A DNA stretch of 34,321 bases, taken from positions 1 to 34,321 of the forward strand of contig CAYVTD010000034.1 of assembly GCA_964454445.1 (NCBI GenBank), given 5' to 3'. Below are positions 33,393 to 34,321 of this stretch, piece after piece. The stretch is from CAYVTD01 sp964454445. GTDB lineage: Bacteria > Bacteroidota > Ignavibacteria > Kapaibacteriales > UBA2268. Under the pieces are notes generated by a model that searched no databases, was not told the DNA's origin, and was given only the letters and a program-made list of their open reading frames with translations. The number at the start of each line of letters is the position of its first letter. Positions within the stretch are counted from its first letter, which is position 1. Both the position numbers and the translations under genes were made by a program.

Positions 33393-34079
33393 TTAATCAT
33401 ATTTGAATTTAAGAAAGGTTCGTATTTTAATTGATTCTGGTCGTCTAACTTCTATTTTTTTATTGGTTTTTATGGTGTCATATTCATACCATACGCTATC
33501 GCCTTTTTCAAACTTTTTTTCATCTATAATAAAGGTATCCCTATCTTCCATCCAAATCTTGTAATCTTTGATATTTGACAACATTTCTGCGGTTACTTCT
33601 TTTTTCTCTTTAATAAAAGTTAATAATAAGTTAGTTATATTAAAGGATGTTAGAGAATATATTGTGGTATCTGATGTGATTCCCATTCCACGACTTAGAT
33701 GAAATTTAATCATTGGTGAAGAACTGAGTTCAGTAATAATTTGAAAAAGATTTCCATCAATTGGTAAACTGTCAACAATAGCAAAGATGGTATCTATATA
33801 AAATTTTGAATCGTATTGGTTGTTTTTTCCATTTTTTACTAGTTTAATCCTTAACCATACACGCTCGGGTTTGAGTGTAGTGTCTATTTCAACAAAAATG
33901 TCTTTTACTTCATAATTCTTTGTGATGCTATCTTCTTCTACAGAAATCTGTTTTAAATGAAGGTAATTTGTACCATGGATTGGGGTTATAGTCTTTGGTG
34001 TAACAATATCAAAGGGGTCTTTGCAAGCTATTGCAAATAAAAAAAACATAATGAATGATATTTTTATCGATATTTTCAT
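33393..34079 (-). CDS. Putative lipoprotein of unknown function
   Basis: 228 residues with a short hydrophobic signal (1-18) and a lipobox FAIAC with Cys19, so probably lipid-anchored. The mature part (DPFDIVTPKTITPIHGTNYLH...) is beta-rich with a charged, Lys/Glu-dominated composition; no catalytic motif is seen. I do not recognise the family. The start is the ATG before the signal sequence. It is nearly contiguous (9 bp) with the MlaF-like ATPase gene, suggesting one transcript and possibly an accessory role in envelope lipid handling, which is inference. Confidence 0.7.
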   Translation of the reverse strand: MKISIKISFIMFFLFAIACKDPFDIVTPKTITPIHGTNYLHLKQISVEEDSITKNYEVKDIFVEIDTTLKPERVWLRIKLVKNGKNNQYDSKFYIDTIFAIVDSLPIDGNLFQIITELSSSPMIKFHLSRGMGITSDTTIYSLTSFNITNLLLTFIKEKKEVTAEMLSNIKDYKIWMEDRDTFIIDEKKFEKGDSVWYEYDTIKTNKKIEVRRPESIKIRTFLKFKYD

Positions 34080-34321
34080 ACCTTAAATTTATGAACTTTT
34101 TTAGATAGCTCATAATTGTTTTTTTTACTTTTTTAGTTAATGACGAAATATAATAAACAACAAGTGCAAAACCACTCATAAAAAAATAAATAGAAATCAA
34201 TGTAAAAAAAGAAGCAGTCTTAAAAGCTATTCTTTATACCGGTCTATCAGGTAGGGATGCCTGTGCTACTAGAATTATCAGTCTTGGTAGAACAGAGATT
34301 TCTGTCTATTTGGAATAATAC
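34080..34321. other. Right-edge non-coding segment, with an unexplained open stretch at 34190-34318
   Basis: 34080-34200 is AT-rich upstream sequence of the lipoprotein gene. From about 34205 the composition shifts to a more GC-rich, complex sequence. A plus-strand frame is open from 34190 to TAA 34316-34318 (…LYTGLSGRDACATR…GRTEISVYLE) but has no ATG, GTG or usable start. The same segment contains small inverted repeats (ACAGA-GATT-TCTGT; CTAC...GTAG; ACCGGT). It may be the end of an interspersed repeat or a gene remnant; I cannot assign it. Confidence 0.4.

Noticed and set aside
34009..34200. 63-codon minus-strand frame overlapping the lipoprotein start
   Set aside because: It overlaps the lipoprotein signal region in another frame, is AT-driven and hydrophobic by composition only, and has no ribosome site.
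1..34321. CRISPR arrays, tRNA/rRNA genes, insertion sequences, prophage or defence islands
   Set aside because: No direct-repeat arrays with regular spacers, no cloverleaf-like segments, no transposase or integrase coding regions were seen on reading both strands.

Overview
The window is an ordinary, densely packed chromosomal segment of an AT-rich, Gram-negative (diderm) bacterium. Evidence for a diderm is ADP-heptose synthesis for LPS (hldA/hldC), a lipoprotein with a lipobox, an MlaF-type ABC ATPase, a small outer-membrane beta-barrel and a SurA/PpiD-like periplasmic foldase. The mix of NhaD-type antiporter, DUF2461, DUF438-hemerythrin-PAS, solitary murC and mostly weak Shine-Dalgarno sequences fits the Bacteroidota/Chlorobiota/Ignavibacteria/Kapabacteria assemblage. 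That placement is inference from style and content, not from a marker-gene tree. I see no tRNA, rRNA, CRISPR array, insertion sequence or prophage.

Layout. 1-3323 (minus): murC followed by a multi-domain parvulin foldase cut by the left edge. 3490-5475 (plus): a GT-C membrane glycosyltransferase, convergent with an NhaD-type antiporter (5517-6839, minus). 7059-14530 (plus): prkA serine kinase, cstA, a purple-acid-phosphatase-like protein that has lost most metal ligands, tyrS and a MeaB/ArgK GTPase. 14543-16159 (plus): smpB, a short-chain dehydrogenase and a DUF123 GIY-YIG-like protein, tightly coupled. 16182-17975 (minus): a two-gene unit of a DUF1858-DUF2249 protein and a DUF438-hemerythrin-PAS protein.

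18203-25634 (plus): mnmE, mnmG, an RmlD-like reductase, a DUF2461 protein, hldA, hldC and yicC. mnmG is bracketed by two perfect copies of the canonical ParB-binding site parS (TGTTTCACGTGAAACA). This is the clearest non-coding signal in the window and suggests an origin-proximal location. 25635-26022 is an extremely AT-rich leader with a T12 tract in front of a small outer-membrane protein gene that carries the strongest Shine-Dalgarno sequence here and ends in a good intrinsic terminator. 26689-27240 (minus) is a 2-Cys peroxiredoxin divergent from topA (27439), which is followed by nadB. 31434-34079 (minus) is a three-gene unit: lipoprotein, MlaF-like ATPase and DUF1624-type acyltransferase. 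The last ~120 bases hold an unexplained segment.

Functionally the window mixes information processing (tyrS, smpB, mnmE/mnmG, topA, yicC) with envelope building (murC, foldase, GT-C enzyme, hldA/hldC, Mla-like ATPase, acyltransferase, OMP) and stress or metabolic functions (prkA, cstA, hemerythrin pair, peroxiredoxin, NhaD, nadB). I see no defence or mobile island. The items most deserving a second look are the parS pair, the apparent pseudo-phosphatase, the hemerythrin/DUF2249 pair with its hairpin leader, and the orphan PrkA.
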